Positions 1 to 4,929 of a DNA stretch of 7,011 bases are shown here, piece by piece (within the stretch, counting starts at the first letter, position 1; each line of letters starts with the position of its first letter). Below the pieces are notes generated by a model, which was not told where the DNA came from, ran no database searches, and saw only the letters and a list, made by a program, of their open reading frames with translations. The position numbers were made by a program, and so were the translations under genes. Source of the stretch: Acidobacteriota bacterium (lineage in GTDB: Bacteria > Acidobacteriota > Terriglobia > Acidoferrales > UBA7541). The stretch covers positions 1-7,011 of the forward strand of contig JAFAZL010000672.1 in the NCBI GenBank assembly GCA_019239815.1, written 5' to 3'.

Positions 1-475
1 GCTCGTTGCGAACGCTTTCTTCGATGGAATGGAGCTTTTTCATGCTGCCGTCGGCGAGTTCGCTGAGCGTTTTCTTTTGGCGGAGGTCGGCCATGATCTG
101 CTCGACCTGAATGGCGAGTTCGAGAAGATTGCGCGTTTGGCCGGTGAGATTTGGGTAGAGGCTCTCGAGCGGATAGAGCGTGAAGCGTTCGGCGAGTTCG
201 GCGATGAGCTCGATGGTCATGTGCATGCCAGAGATGAGGGAGAGGATGTCTTCGCGGTCGAGAGGGGTAATGAAGGCGTGGTCGAGGACAGAGAGAGACT
301 CGCGAGAGAGATTGTCGGATTTTTTGCGAGCTTCCTCGATTTCGGCGAAGTGAGATTCGATGTCGGGGAAAGTTTGTATGAGGGCTGAGAGTTTTTGAGT
401 GGAGGCAACGACGAGGCGAGCGATGGTATCGAGTTGATCGAAGAATTTGTCGTCTTTTGGAAGGAAATTGAACAT
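1..475 (-). CDS. DUF47 / PhoU-like Pit accessory protein, N-terminal part (cut by window edge)
   Basis: The reading frame, translated on the minus strand from the ATG at 475, gives 158 codons and runs off the left edge. It starts MFNFLPKDDKFFDQLD and carries the stretch FITPLDREDI at about residue 67, which is the hallmark of the DUF47 (TIGR00153/YkaA-like) family; the rest is charged and helical, as in PhoU-type helical bundles. Full family members are about 205-215 residues, so roughly a quarter is missing. Proteins of this family usually sit directly before a low-affinity Pit phosphate permease and are thought to modulate it from the cytoplasm. That partner would lie past the left edge and cannot be seen. 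A CGGAG ribosome-binding site precedes the ATG. Longer plus-strand frames over this stretch are shadows. Family call is firm; phosphate role is inferred from the family. Confidence 0.88.
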   Translation of the reverse strand, partial: MFNFLPKDDKFFDQLDTIARLVVASTQKLSALIQTFPDIESHFAEIEEARKKSDNLSRESLSVLDHAFITPLDREDILSLISGMHMTIELIAELAERFTLYPLESLYPNLTGQTRNLLELAIQVEQIMADLRQKKTLSELADGSMKKLHSIEESVRNE

Positions 476-751
476 GGGCGCTCCGTCGTGAGGTTACTTG
501 TTGCGTGCGACAGAAACATTTGCGAGGAGTTGCTGATCGCAAGCTTTCGTATAGAGCGGCGCGAGGCGAGGGTTGTTAACGCGTGATGAAAAGGGGCTCT
601 ACTGCAGTATTTCAGTTTGTGGAATAGTGAGTTGAGTGTAGATGGATTGGTTGGTAGAAAAGCCGAGACACGCCACGTGGGTTACTCAAGGGCTAGAACC
701 CCGCTTGCTTGCGGTTCTTACGTCGCGGTTAAACCACGACCCACTGACCCT
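476..751. other. Intergenic region between peroxidase and DUF47 gene, with paired segments
   Basis: No gene is supported here. The right half is rich in self-complementary segments: gtgggt (677-682) pairs with acccac (739-744); 695-702 plus CCGC pairs across a ttgctt loop with GCGGTTCT (711-718), leaving a two-base bulge; and 722-729 pairs with 733-740 with one mismatch. The first and third pairings exclude each other. The position just after the peroxidase stop suits a terminator or a structured transcript end, but no T-run follows any stem on the minus strand. It does not fold as a tRNA. A dispersed structured repeat is an alternative. I could not identify a convincing promoter for the DUF47 gene. 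Confidence 0.35.
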
Positions 752-1717
752 TCAGTCGTCGCCAAGGGATTCGAGGAAGGTGGCGGAAGGCGCGAAGAAA
801 AGGCTGCCGGTGACGGCGCGGCTGAAGTCGAGGAGGCGGTCGTAGTTCCCGGGCGGCTTGCCGATGAACATGTTTTCGAGCATTTGTTCGGTGGTGCGCG
901 GAGTGCGGCTGTAGCCGATGAAGTAGGTACCGAACTCCCCTTTACCTGGTTTGCCGAAGGGCATGTTGTCGCGGAGGATCTGGAGCGCCTGTCCGTTTTC
1001 GTCTTCGATCGAGGTAAGCGCGCTGTGGGCGTTGGTGGGCTTGACGGCGTCGCTCATTTCGATGTCGGAGAGTTTTTGGCGGCCGATGATGCGTTCCTGT
1101 TCTTCTGTGGAGAGCGCGTTCCATTTATCCATGTCGTGCAGATATTTTTGGATGATGACGTAGCTGCCGGCGGCGAATTTCGGATCTTGGGTGTCGGTGA
1201 CGAGAGCGGCGTTGAGAGCGGCGAGTCCGCGGGGATTTTCGGTGCCGTCAACGAAGCCGAGGAGGTCGCGATCGTCGAAATAGCGGAAGCCGTGGGTTTC
1301 GTCAACGGCGGAGAGCGCGGAGCCGATGCGCGCCATGATTTGGGTGACGAGTTCGAAGCAGAGGTCCATGCGCTTGGCGCGGAGATGGAAGAGCAGGTCG
1401 GCGGGAGTGGAAGGCGCGTGGCGATTGCCGGCGCGGAGTTCTTTGAAGGGATGGAGTTCGGCGGGGCGAGGGCTGCTGCCAAAGAGTTTGTCCCAGGCGT
1501 TGGAACCGAAAGAGGCGACGCAGGAGAGGCCGCCTTCGATGCGGCGGAAGTCGACGGCGCGGAAGATGCCGGGGAGGTCGGCAACAAGATCGCGGACGGT
1601 GGCGTAGCTGGCGTCGTCGGGCTTGATGGAGGCGACGAGGAAGATGGCGGAGCTGGTGAGTGGCGCGAGGACGGGTTGAGGGGCGGGGGGTGGCTCGGTG
1701 GCGCTGGGGGCGGGCAT
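752..1717 (-). CDS. Dye-decolorizing peroxidase, B-type (YfeX/DypB-like), cytoplasmic
   Basis: This 321-residue protein is a complete DyP-type haem peroxidase, which uses hydrogen peroxide to oxidise dyes, phenolics or porphyrin-like substrates. The signature GFVDGTENP is at residues 154-162. Predicted catalytic residues match the B-type pattern: distal Asp157, proximal haem ligand His231, then Arg249 and Asn251 (H-x17-R-x-N), the same spacing as in Rhodococcus DypB. A GTYFIGYSR segment at 263-271 is another conserved haem-pocket stretch. Length is normal for YfeX-like B-type enzymes. The N terminus is a short Pro/Ala-rich tail without a Tat or Sec signal, so it should act in the cytoplasm. 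The C terminus ends right after the conserved FFAPS-FLESL block, so there is no extension that could serve as an encapsulin-targeting peptide. A GGAGG site nine bases before the ATG and a plausible own promoter support the start. The gene is isolated from the operon upstream by hairpins. Confidence 0.95.
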   Translation of the reverse strand: MPAPSATEPPPAPQPVLAPLTSSAIFLVASIKPDDASYATVRDLVADLPGIFRAVDFRRIEGGLSCVASFGSNAWDKLFGSSPRPAELHPFKELRAGNRHAPSTPADLLFHLRAKRMDLCFELVTQIMARIGSALSAVDETHGFRYFDDRDLLGFVDGTENPRGLAALNAALVTDTQDPKFAAGSYVIIQKYLHDMDKWNALSTEEQERIIGRQKLSDIEMSDAVKPTNAHSALTSIEDENGQALQILRDNMPFGKPGKGEFGTYFIGYSRTPRTTEQMLENMFIGKPPGNYDRLLDFSRAVTGSLFFAPSATFLESLGDD

Positions 1718-1758
1718 TGGGGTATGCCTCCGGTTTCGGCGACGGCGAAAGCGTGACT

Positions 1759-1787
1759 ATCGTAAGGCAGATTGCGCGTTGGCTCAA
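1759..1787 (-). promoter_or_regulatory. Candidate sigma-70 promoter of the peroxidase gene
   Basis: On the minus strand TTGAGC (1782-1787) is followed after exactly 17 bases by TACGAT (1759-1764). Each box matches four of six consensus bases. Transcription would begin near 1752, giving a leader of about 35 bases containing the GGAGG ribosome-binding site before the ATG at 1717. Spacing and position are good, but box matches are moderate and acidobacterial promoters are poorly characterised. Confidence 0.4.
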
Positions 1788-1816
1788 AATGGCGGCGGGG
1801 TTTGCGAACTCAAAAT

Positions 1817-1844
1817 CCGCACCCTCTAAAAGCTGAGGGTGCGG
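1817..1844 (-). terminator. Perfect 10-bp hairpin, likely operon terminator or palindromic repeat
   Basis: The arms ccgcaccctc (1817-1826) and gagggtgcgg (1835-1844) are perfectly complementary around an eight-base loop. Read on the minus strand the stem is followed by ATTTTG, a short T-run, which suits a weak intrinsic terminator for the five-gene arsR operon. It lies 115 bases past the DUF1801 stop and just upstream of the peroxidase promoter, so it would insulate the two units. The distance from the stop and the short T-run leave open that it is instead a dispersed REP-like palindrome. Confidence 0.45.
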
Positions 1845-1899
1845 CACCCAGGATCAGTGCGAGATTGTTGTGAGAGATTGCGCTGATGTTGACGCTGAG

Positions 1900-1930
1900 A
1901 TCCTTTGGCCGCTTGCGGCGGCCTCAGGAT
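1900..1930. repeat. Imperfect palindrome, possible REP-like element
   Basis: An inner stem ggccgc (1907-1912) / gcggcc (1918-1923) around ttgcg is flanked by outer arms atcct (1900-1904) / aggat (1926-1930). Neither strand has a T-run immediately after the stem; on the plus strand a run of six T lies about ten bases further. Such 'atcctt-GC palindrome-cctcaggatg' layouts resemble short intergenic repeats of bacterial genomes, but one copy in this window cannot prove a repeat. Confidence 0.3.
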
Positions 1931-1959
1931 GGCAGCATTTTTTCATGGTCCAACGATGG

Positions 1960-2388
1960 CTATTTCTTGGGGGACTTGGATTTTGGTTTCGATTTGTTTG
2001 TGCTTTTTACGGTGAGGTTTAGCTGAACGGCTTCGCGGATCAGGGCTTTCAGGGCGGGTTCGTTGAGCTTTTCGTTTTCGCGGAAGTCGATGGCGCGACG
2101 GATGTTGCCGTCGAGGCTGGAATTGAAGAGGCCGGCGGGATCTTTGAGTGCGGCGCCCATGGCAAAGGTCATTTTTACGACGCTTTTGTAGGCTTCGCCT
2201 GTGCACACGATGCCGTCGTGATAGAAAACGGGAGTGCCCATGAACTTCCATTCCTCGACGATTTCGGGATCGGCTTCGTGAATCAGTTTGCGCACTTTCG
2301 CGAGCATTTTGCCGCGCCAGTCGGTGAGCGATGCGATGCGTTCATCGATCAAGGCTGAGGCGGATTCGGGCGAGACTGGCTTTTTCAT
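1960..2388 (-). CDS. DUF1801-domain protein (YdhG-like), fifth gene of the arsR operon
   Basis: A 142-residue protein matching the DUF1801/YdhG-like pattern: an N-terminal helical stretch, then EEWKFMGTPVFYHDGIVC (about residues 45-62), AYKSVVKMTFAMGAAL (66-81), LFNSSLDGNIRRAIDF (87-102) and a helix through EPALKALIREAV. The last dozen residues are a Lys/Ser/Pro-rich tail (KSKPKSKSPKK), which could bind nucleic acid or simply be disordered. The family has no established biochemical role; related folds are frataxin-like. The frame stays open far upstream, but those upstream residues are a shadow of the neighbouring genes. I chose the ATG at 2388 over the in-frame ATG at 2412 because an AGGAG site stands eight bases before it and none precedes 2412. 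It is the last gene of the unit, 53 bases after the small membrane protein. Its relation to the other proteins is unknown. Confidence 0.85.
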   Translation of the reverse strand: MKKPVSPESASALIDERIASLTDWRGKMLAKVRKLIHEADPEIVEEWKFMGTPVFYHDGIVCTGEAYKSVVKMTFAMGAALKDPAGLFNSSLDGNIRRAIDFRENEKLNEPALKALIREAVQLNLTVKSTNKSKPKSKSPKK

Positions 2389-2396
2389 TTTTTTCG

Positions 2397-2401
2397 CTCC
2401 T
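2397..2401 (-). promoter_or_regulatory. Ribosome-binding site that fixes the DUF1801 start
   Basis: AGGAG on the minus strand, eight bases before the ATG at 2388. It lies downstream of the alternative in-frame ATG at 2412, which has no purine-rich site of its own, so the shorter start is preferred. Confidence 0.7.
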
Positions 2402-2441
2402 GCTTGACTCATTTGAAAAGCGACGTACGCACGGCGAATCG

Positions 2442-2675
2442 TCACGAATGCGACGCGCGCAAGTTCTGTGGGGATCTTGATGAGAACAAGCGACGCACGA
2501 GGTGGCCCTTCCACATCCACAGGCCGGAGATGACGATGATTGGCACGAACACGTAGCGCGTGATCGGGGCGTAGAAATGAACCAGATCGAACGGGCTGTA
2601 GATATAGCCGATGATCGGAATCGCCAGAATGATATGAAGCCAACGAACCATCGAGCGCTTGGTTGATTCTTTCAT
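2442..2675 (-). CDS. Small two-helix inner-membrane protein, unknown function
   Basis: A 77-residue protein with two predicted transmembrane helices, roughly residues 11-27 (RWLHIILAIPIIGYIY) and 40-57 (RYVFVPIIVISGLWMWKG), joined by a short loop SPFDLVHFYAP. The basic N terminus (KESTKRS) and basic tail (GHLVRRLFSSR) suggest both ends face the cytoplasm. The start has a textbook AAGGAGA site. It lies 33 bases after the SRPBCC stop, so it is almost surely cotranscribed. I do not recognise a named domain; the aromatic-rich second helix ending in GLWMWKG looks like a conserved feature rather than random sequence. It could anchor or transport something linked to the soluble pocket proteins of the operon, but nothing in the sequence shows which. 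Confidence 0.8.
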   Translation of the reverse strand: MKESTKRSMVRWLHIILAIPIIGYIYSPFDLVHFYAPITRYVFVPIIVISGLWMWKGHLVRRLFSSRSPQNLRASHS

Positions 2676-2708
2676 GGTCGATCTCCTTCGACGAAAACTT
2701 GGCCCGAG

Positions 2709-3284
2709 TTACGAGTTTTGACGCGGCTGGGGCATGTGTTTGGGTGGTTCGAGACCGAACTGCGCTGCATATTCGTAAGTGAGCCGCTGCCAGCCGGCGA
2801 ACTTCATGGTGTCGGAGCCGACGAGACGGCCCATCGGAGTGCCGTACAGAAAACTGGCGAGGATGTCGAAGCAGACGTGCCAGCCGGCGGCGCCCATCGA
2901 GATGAAATTTTTGTTGATGGCGGTTGAGAGGGTGAGGCGCGTGCCGCCGGGAATGGGTTCGAGTTCCCAGCGCATTGGGTTGGCGCCCCACATGTATTCG
3001 AGAAAATGTGGTTCGTCGGCGCGCATCACTTTCGTTTCGGTGATGAAAGGCTGAGGCGAGTTCACGGTGGTGAGCTTTACGCTGACACCAGCGGTGCCAA
3101 GATTCTTGTCGGCGTCAAAGGGAGCCCATTCGCGTAGGTGATCCGGGTCGGTAATCGCCTGCCAGACTTTTTCAGGCGAGTGGTGGAGTTCCCGGACGAC
3201 GACGAGCTCCCAGTTCAGGCCTTCGGTCTTTCGAATCTTAGCGCCAGAGGCGGGGCCGGGCGTGTATTGCTCATGAGCGTTCAT
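2709..3284 (-). CDS. SRPBCC / AHSA1-type protein
   Basis: A 191-residue single-domain START-like (Bet v1/AHSA1) protein. After a poorly conserved N-terminal 25 residues comes the typical opening strand and helix, LVVVRELHHSPEKVWQAIT (27-45), then DPDHLREWAPF (46-56), the beta-sheet core with FLEYMWG (94-100), MRWELEPIPGGTRLTLS (104-120) and a long C-terminal helix from about 131 to 175. The fold makes a deep hydrophobic pocket for lipids, polyketides or other apolar ligands, or acts as a co-chaperone-like partner; no catalytic residue can be named. Genes of this family very often sit next to an ArsR repressor, as here. It follows the VOC gene by 63 bases and has a GAGG site before its ATG. 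The Pro/Gln-rich last 13 residues look disordered. Confidence 0.92.
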   Translation of the reverse strand: MNAHEQYTPGPASGAKIRKTEGLNWELVVVRELHHSPEKVWQAITDPDHLREWAPFDADKNLGTAGVSVKLTTVNSPQPFITETKVMRADEPHFLEYMWGANPMRWELEPIPGGTRLTLSTAINKNFISMGAAGWHVCFDILASFLYGTPMGRLVGSDTMKFAGWQRLTYEYAAQFGLEPPKHMPQPRQNS

Positions 3285-3347
3285 TTCGTCCTCGTCTCTT
3301 CCCTTTCCTTCTTTGAGAATTCTCTTCCTCCACGCTGAACGAACCGA

Positions 3348-3740
3348 CTACCACTTTGCGAGCTGTGTGAGCTGGACGATGTTGCCGCAGGTATCTTTGA
3401 GCATCGCGATCGTCGAGCCGGTGACATCGGTCGGCGGCATGGTGAACTCGGCGCCCTTGGATTTCACGCGCTCGTAGTCGCCCTTGATGTCATCGGTGAA
3501 GAACATGATGGCGGGCTGGCCCTGCTGGAAGGTCGCTTCTTGATAGGTCTTGGCGGTGGGATTGTTGTTCAACGCGAGCTGCAGTTCGACTCCGTTGGGA
3601 TCGCTGGATGGCATCACAGTGAGCCAGCGATATGGTCCCTGACTGAAGTCGTTTTTCTTGGCGAAGCCGAGAACTTCTGTATAGAAGCGCAGGGCTTTGT
3701 CCTGATCGTCGACGTAGATACTGGTGACTTTGATTTTCAT
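3348..3740 (-). CDS. VOC-superfamily (glyoxalase/bleomycin-resistance fold) protein with poor metal site
   Basis: A 130-residue protein with two beta-alpha-beta-beta-beta modules: VTSIYVDDQDKALRFYTEVLGF (5-26) opens the first and AIMFFTDDIKGDYERVKSKGAEF (77-99) the second, with LKDTCGNIVQLTQL near the end. Length is normal for single-domain VOC proteins. Of the four usual metal-ligand positions, only Glu52 (GVELQL) is kept: the first-strand position is Tyr9, the second-module strand has Phe, and the usual Glu of GN-x-x-EL is Gln123. It is therefore more likely a ligand-binding or resistance-type protein than a metal-dependent lyase or dioxygenase. The ATG overlaps the arsR stop as ATGA, and the ribosome-binding site AAAGGAGA lies inside the arsR end, so translation is probably coupled and its level follows that of the repressor. 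Confidence 0.92.
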   Translation of the reverse strand: MKIKVTSIYVDDQDKALRFYTEVLGFAKKNDFSQGPYRWLTVMPSSDPNGVELQLALNNNPTAKTYQEATFQQGQPAIMFFTDDIKGDYERVKSKGAEFTMPPTDVTGSTIAMLKDTCGNIVQLTQLAKW

Positions 3741-4129
3741 TTTGTTTCTCCTTTGCTGTCTTTGCGATTTGCGTTTGGTTTCCTGGGAGTCTTCCCTTTC
3801 GCGGGCCGGGGCTCATCAACCCGATCGAAATGGCGATCGAGATGGCGTTCGAGAGCATCGATGTGTACCGACCAGAAGCGACGGAACTGTTCGAGCCAAG
3901 CATCGAGCTCCTGAAATGGTCCGGACTTGAGCCGGTAGAGGCGGCGCTGTGCGTCGACTGTGGATTCGACGAAGCCGGCGTCGCGAAGGACGCGGAGGTG
4001 CTTGGAGACAGCCGGCTGGGACATGCCCAGCTGGCGCTCGATCTCCCCGACGGATTGCTCGGAAGAGGTCAGGAGGCTGAGGATCGCGCGGCGGTTGGGC
4101 TCGGCGATGATCTCGAATGCGTTTTCCAT
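3737..4129 (-). CDS. ArsR-family winged-helix repressor, cysteine-free
   Basis: A 130-residue ArsR/SmtB-type transcription factor. Residues 1-68 form the winged helix: EIIAEPNRRAILSLL (6-20), SVGEIERQLGMSQPAVSKHLRVLRDAGFV with recognition helix about 37-48, and a wing QRRLYRL (61-67). Residues 70-102 form a dimerisation helix pair (FQELDAWLEQFRRFW), followed by a basic disordered tail of about 28 residues ending KGETK. The protein has no cysteine, so the ELCV(C)DL-type metal site is absent; it belongs to the common class found beside SRPBCC genes. The frame stays open up to 4369, but the upstream residues are Pro-rich, non-family-like and overlap the divergent gene; the family start is MENAFEIIAEP at 4129. 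No Shine-Dalgarno precedes it, while a promoter ends right at this ATG, so the mRNA is probably leaderless. It probably represses its own operon. Confidence 0.93.
   Translation of the reverse strand: MENAFEIIAEPNRRAILSLLTSSEQSVGEIERQLGMSQPAVSKHLRVLRDAGFVESTVDAQRRLYRLKSGPFQELDAWLEQFRRFWSVHIDALERHLDRHFDRVDEPRPAKGKTPRKPNANRKDSKGETK
3747..3754 (-). promoter_or_regulatory. Strong ribosome-binding site of the VOC gene inside the arsR end
   Basis: AAAGGAGA six bases before the VOC ATG at 3740 and within the final arsR codons. Together with the ATGA overlap it points to translational coupling. By contrast arsR itself has no such site. Confidence 0.75.
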
Positions 4130-4135
4130 AGTCCA

Positions 4136-4165
4136 TATATACCTACTGGCGTATATACGTGTCAA
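4136..4165 (-). promoter_or_regulatory. arsR promoter (leaderless) with overlapping operator
   Basis: On the minus strand a perfect -35 box TTGACA (4160-4165) is followed after 18 bases by TATATA (4136-4141). The expected start point, six to seven bases further, is 4130-4129, the A of the arsR ATG. This predicts a leaderless transcript, in line with the missing ribosome-binding site. An inverted repeat tatatac (4136-4142) / gtatata (4151-4157) with an eight-base spacer covers the -10 box and spacer, and CGTATATACG inside it is itself a perfect palindrome. A repressor bound there would block the polymerase, as expected for ArsR autoregulation. Confidence 0.65.
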
Positions 4166-4254
4166 GGCATATTTAAGAATATTTTTGAGACCGGCCTGTG
4201 GATAATATTGATAGCCATCTGTGGGGCCAAAACACGGATCGGGGGGACTGGCTG

Positions 4255-4611
4255 ATGCTAACTGGGGAGTGGGCGCAGGAATTTGCGGAGGATTGGGTGC
4301 GAAGTTGGAATGCGCATGACCTGGAGGCGATATTGGCGCACTACGCGGATGGCGCGGTGCTGACTTCACCAGTTGCGGCGCGCCTGTTGAATGATCCGTC
4401 GGGGAATGTGCGCGGGAAGGCCGCGCTGCGGGCCTATTTTTCGAAGGGGCTGGAGGCGTTCCCGAATTTGAAGTTTGAGTTGGTGGATGTGATGTGGGGC
4501 TTATCGAGTGTGGTGCTGTACTACACGAACCAGAGAGGGACGAAGACGGGGGAATTTATGGAGATTGAGGAGGGGAAGGTAGTGCGGGTGGTGGCGAATT
4601 ACGGAGGGTGA
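4255..4611 (+). CDS. SnoaL-like / NTF2-fold protein, divergent from arsR
   Basis: A 118-residue single-domain protein of the SnoaL-like polyketide-cyclase/NTF2 superfamily: helices EWAQEFAEDWVRSWNAHDLEAILAHY at the N terminus, ADGAVLTSP (31-39) as the usual first strand after the helix, GKAALRAYFSKGLEAFPNLKFEL (54-76) and a C-terminal sheet ending RVVANYGG. This is the only plus-strand gene in the window. The fold holds a small hydrophobic pocket; catalytic versions rely on an Asp/His pair whose presence I cannot confirm. I prefer the ATG at 4255 because family members begin near the EWAQEF helix; an in-frame GTG at 4198 would add 19 unlike residues. The ribosome-binding site is poor (GGGGGGA). 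The 125 bases between the two starts include the arsR operator, so common control is possible. A long imperfect hairpin follows the stop. Confidence 0.88.
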   Translation: MLTGEWAQEFAEDWVRSWNAHDLEAILAHYADGAVLTSPVAARLLNDPSGNVRGKAALRAYFSKGLEAFPNLKFELVDVMWGLSSVVLYYTNQRGTKTGEFMEIEEGKVVRVVANYGG

Positions 4612-4631
4612 CGTCGGCCTAGAAACGACTT

Positions 4632-4671
4632 CGCCCTTCCTGCACCGTTGGGGGACGTTGCAGAAAGGGCG
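4632..4671 (+). terminator. Long imperfect hairpin after the SnoaL-like gene
   Basis: Fifteen base pairs in three blocks: cgccctt (4632-4638) with aagggcg (4665-4671), ctgca (4640-4644) with tgcag (4659-4663), and cgt (4646-4648) with acg (4655-4657), separated by single mismatches and closed by a tggggg loop. It begins 21 bases past the stop, the right place for a transcript end, but no T-run follows, so a non-intrinsic terminator, an mRNA stabiliser or a repeat are alternatives. Confidence 0.4.
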
Positions 4672-4871
4672 CGCCGTCTTCAGGAGAGAAGATCGTTTTG
4701 GGGTGTTGAGGCGCGGTCGTTTGCGCCCTGTCGAATAGCATTTCCCAAGCTAGGTGGATTTGGTTCCCAGATTTTTTGGGTTCTTACTTTTGAGGGGCTG
4801 TAGCCGTAAACAGGTTGAGTTCCTTCGGCGTCCAGAGGACACCGAAGGATGGCAGGCCTTGGCCATAAGAA
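4672..4871. other. Non-coding intergenic stretch with a further hairpin
   Basis: No gene is supported. A hairpin tccttcgg-c-gtcc (4821-4833) / ggac-a-ccgaagga (4837-4849) pairs twelve bases with one mismatch around a three-base loop. A shorter ccca/tggg pair lies near 4770-4780. The only sizeable frame here is built partly from the neighbouring terminator and is rejected. Possible readings are a small RNA, an intergenic repeat or degenerate spacer; no promoter stands out. Confidence 0.35.
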
Positions 4872-4903
4872 AGAAAGGGGCGGACTGAAGGCCGCCCCTT
4901 TCT
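4872..4903 (-). terminator. Intrinsic terminator of the sigma/anti-sigma/exported-protein unit
   Basis: The arms agaaaggggcgg (4872-4883) and ccgcccctttct (4892-4903) pair perfectly over twelve bases with an eight-base loop. Read on the minus strand the stem ends in T-rich sequence (CCCCTTTCTTTCTTATG), a good intrinsic terminator, 26 bases after the stop of the exported-protein gene. Confidence 0.8.
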
Positions 4904-4929
4904 CCATTTAGAGTGTCGTCGTACTGAGC

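Noticed and set aside
29..388. 119-codon plus-strand frame at the left edge
   Set aside because: Antisense to the DUF47 gene, whose PLDRED motif and continuous helical sequence establish the minus strand as coding.
677..744. tRNA-like cloverleaf
   Set aside because: There is no 7-bp acceptor, anticodon arm or T-arm consensus (GTTCRA), and the pairings compete with each other.
617..1756. A 379-codon plus-strand open frame across the peroxidase gene
   Set aside because: It is antisense to a well-supported DyP gene, its product is dominated by Gly/Ala/Glu/Val with no recognisable domain, and it is explained by the codon bias of the opposite strand.
2389..2991. N-terminal 200-residue extension of the DUF1801 frame
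   Set aside because: The extension is His/Arg-rich, overlaps the membrane-protein and SRPBCC genes in another frame and lacks a ribosome-binding site; the AGGAG at 2397-2401 marks the true start.
4201..4206. GATAAT as a -10 box for the SnoaL-like gene
   Set aside because: It matches five of six bases, but no -35 box lies at a suitable distance; the nearby TTGAGA is only ten bases away.
4130..4369. N-terminal 80-residue extension of the ArsR frame
   Set aside because: It is Pro-rich and unlike the family, runs through the promoter and operator and overlaps the divergent gene.
4680..4907. 75-codon minus-strand frame between the convergent genes
   Set aside because: Its first codons are the stem of the terminator at 4872-4903, it has no good ribosome-binding site and no domain-like composition.
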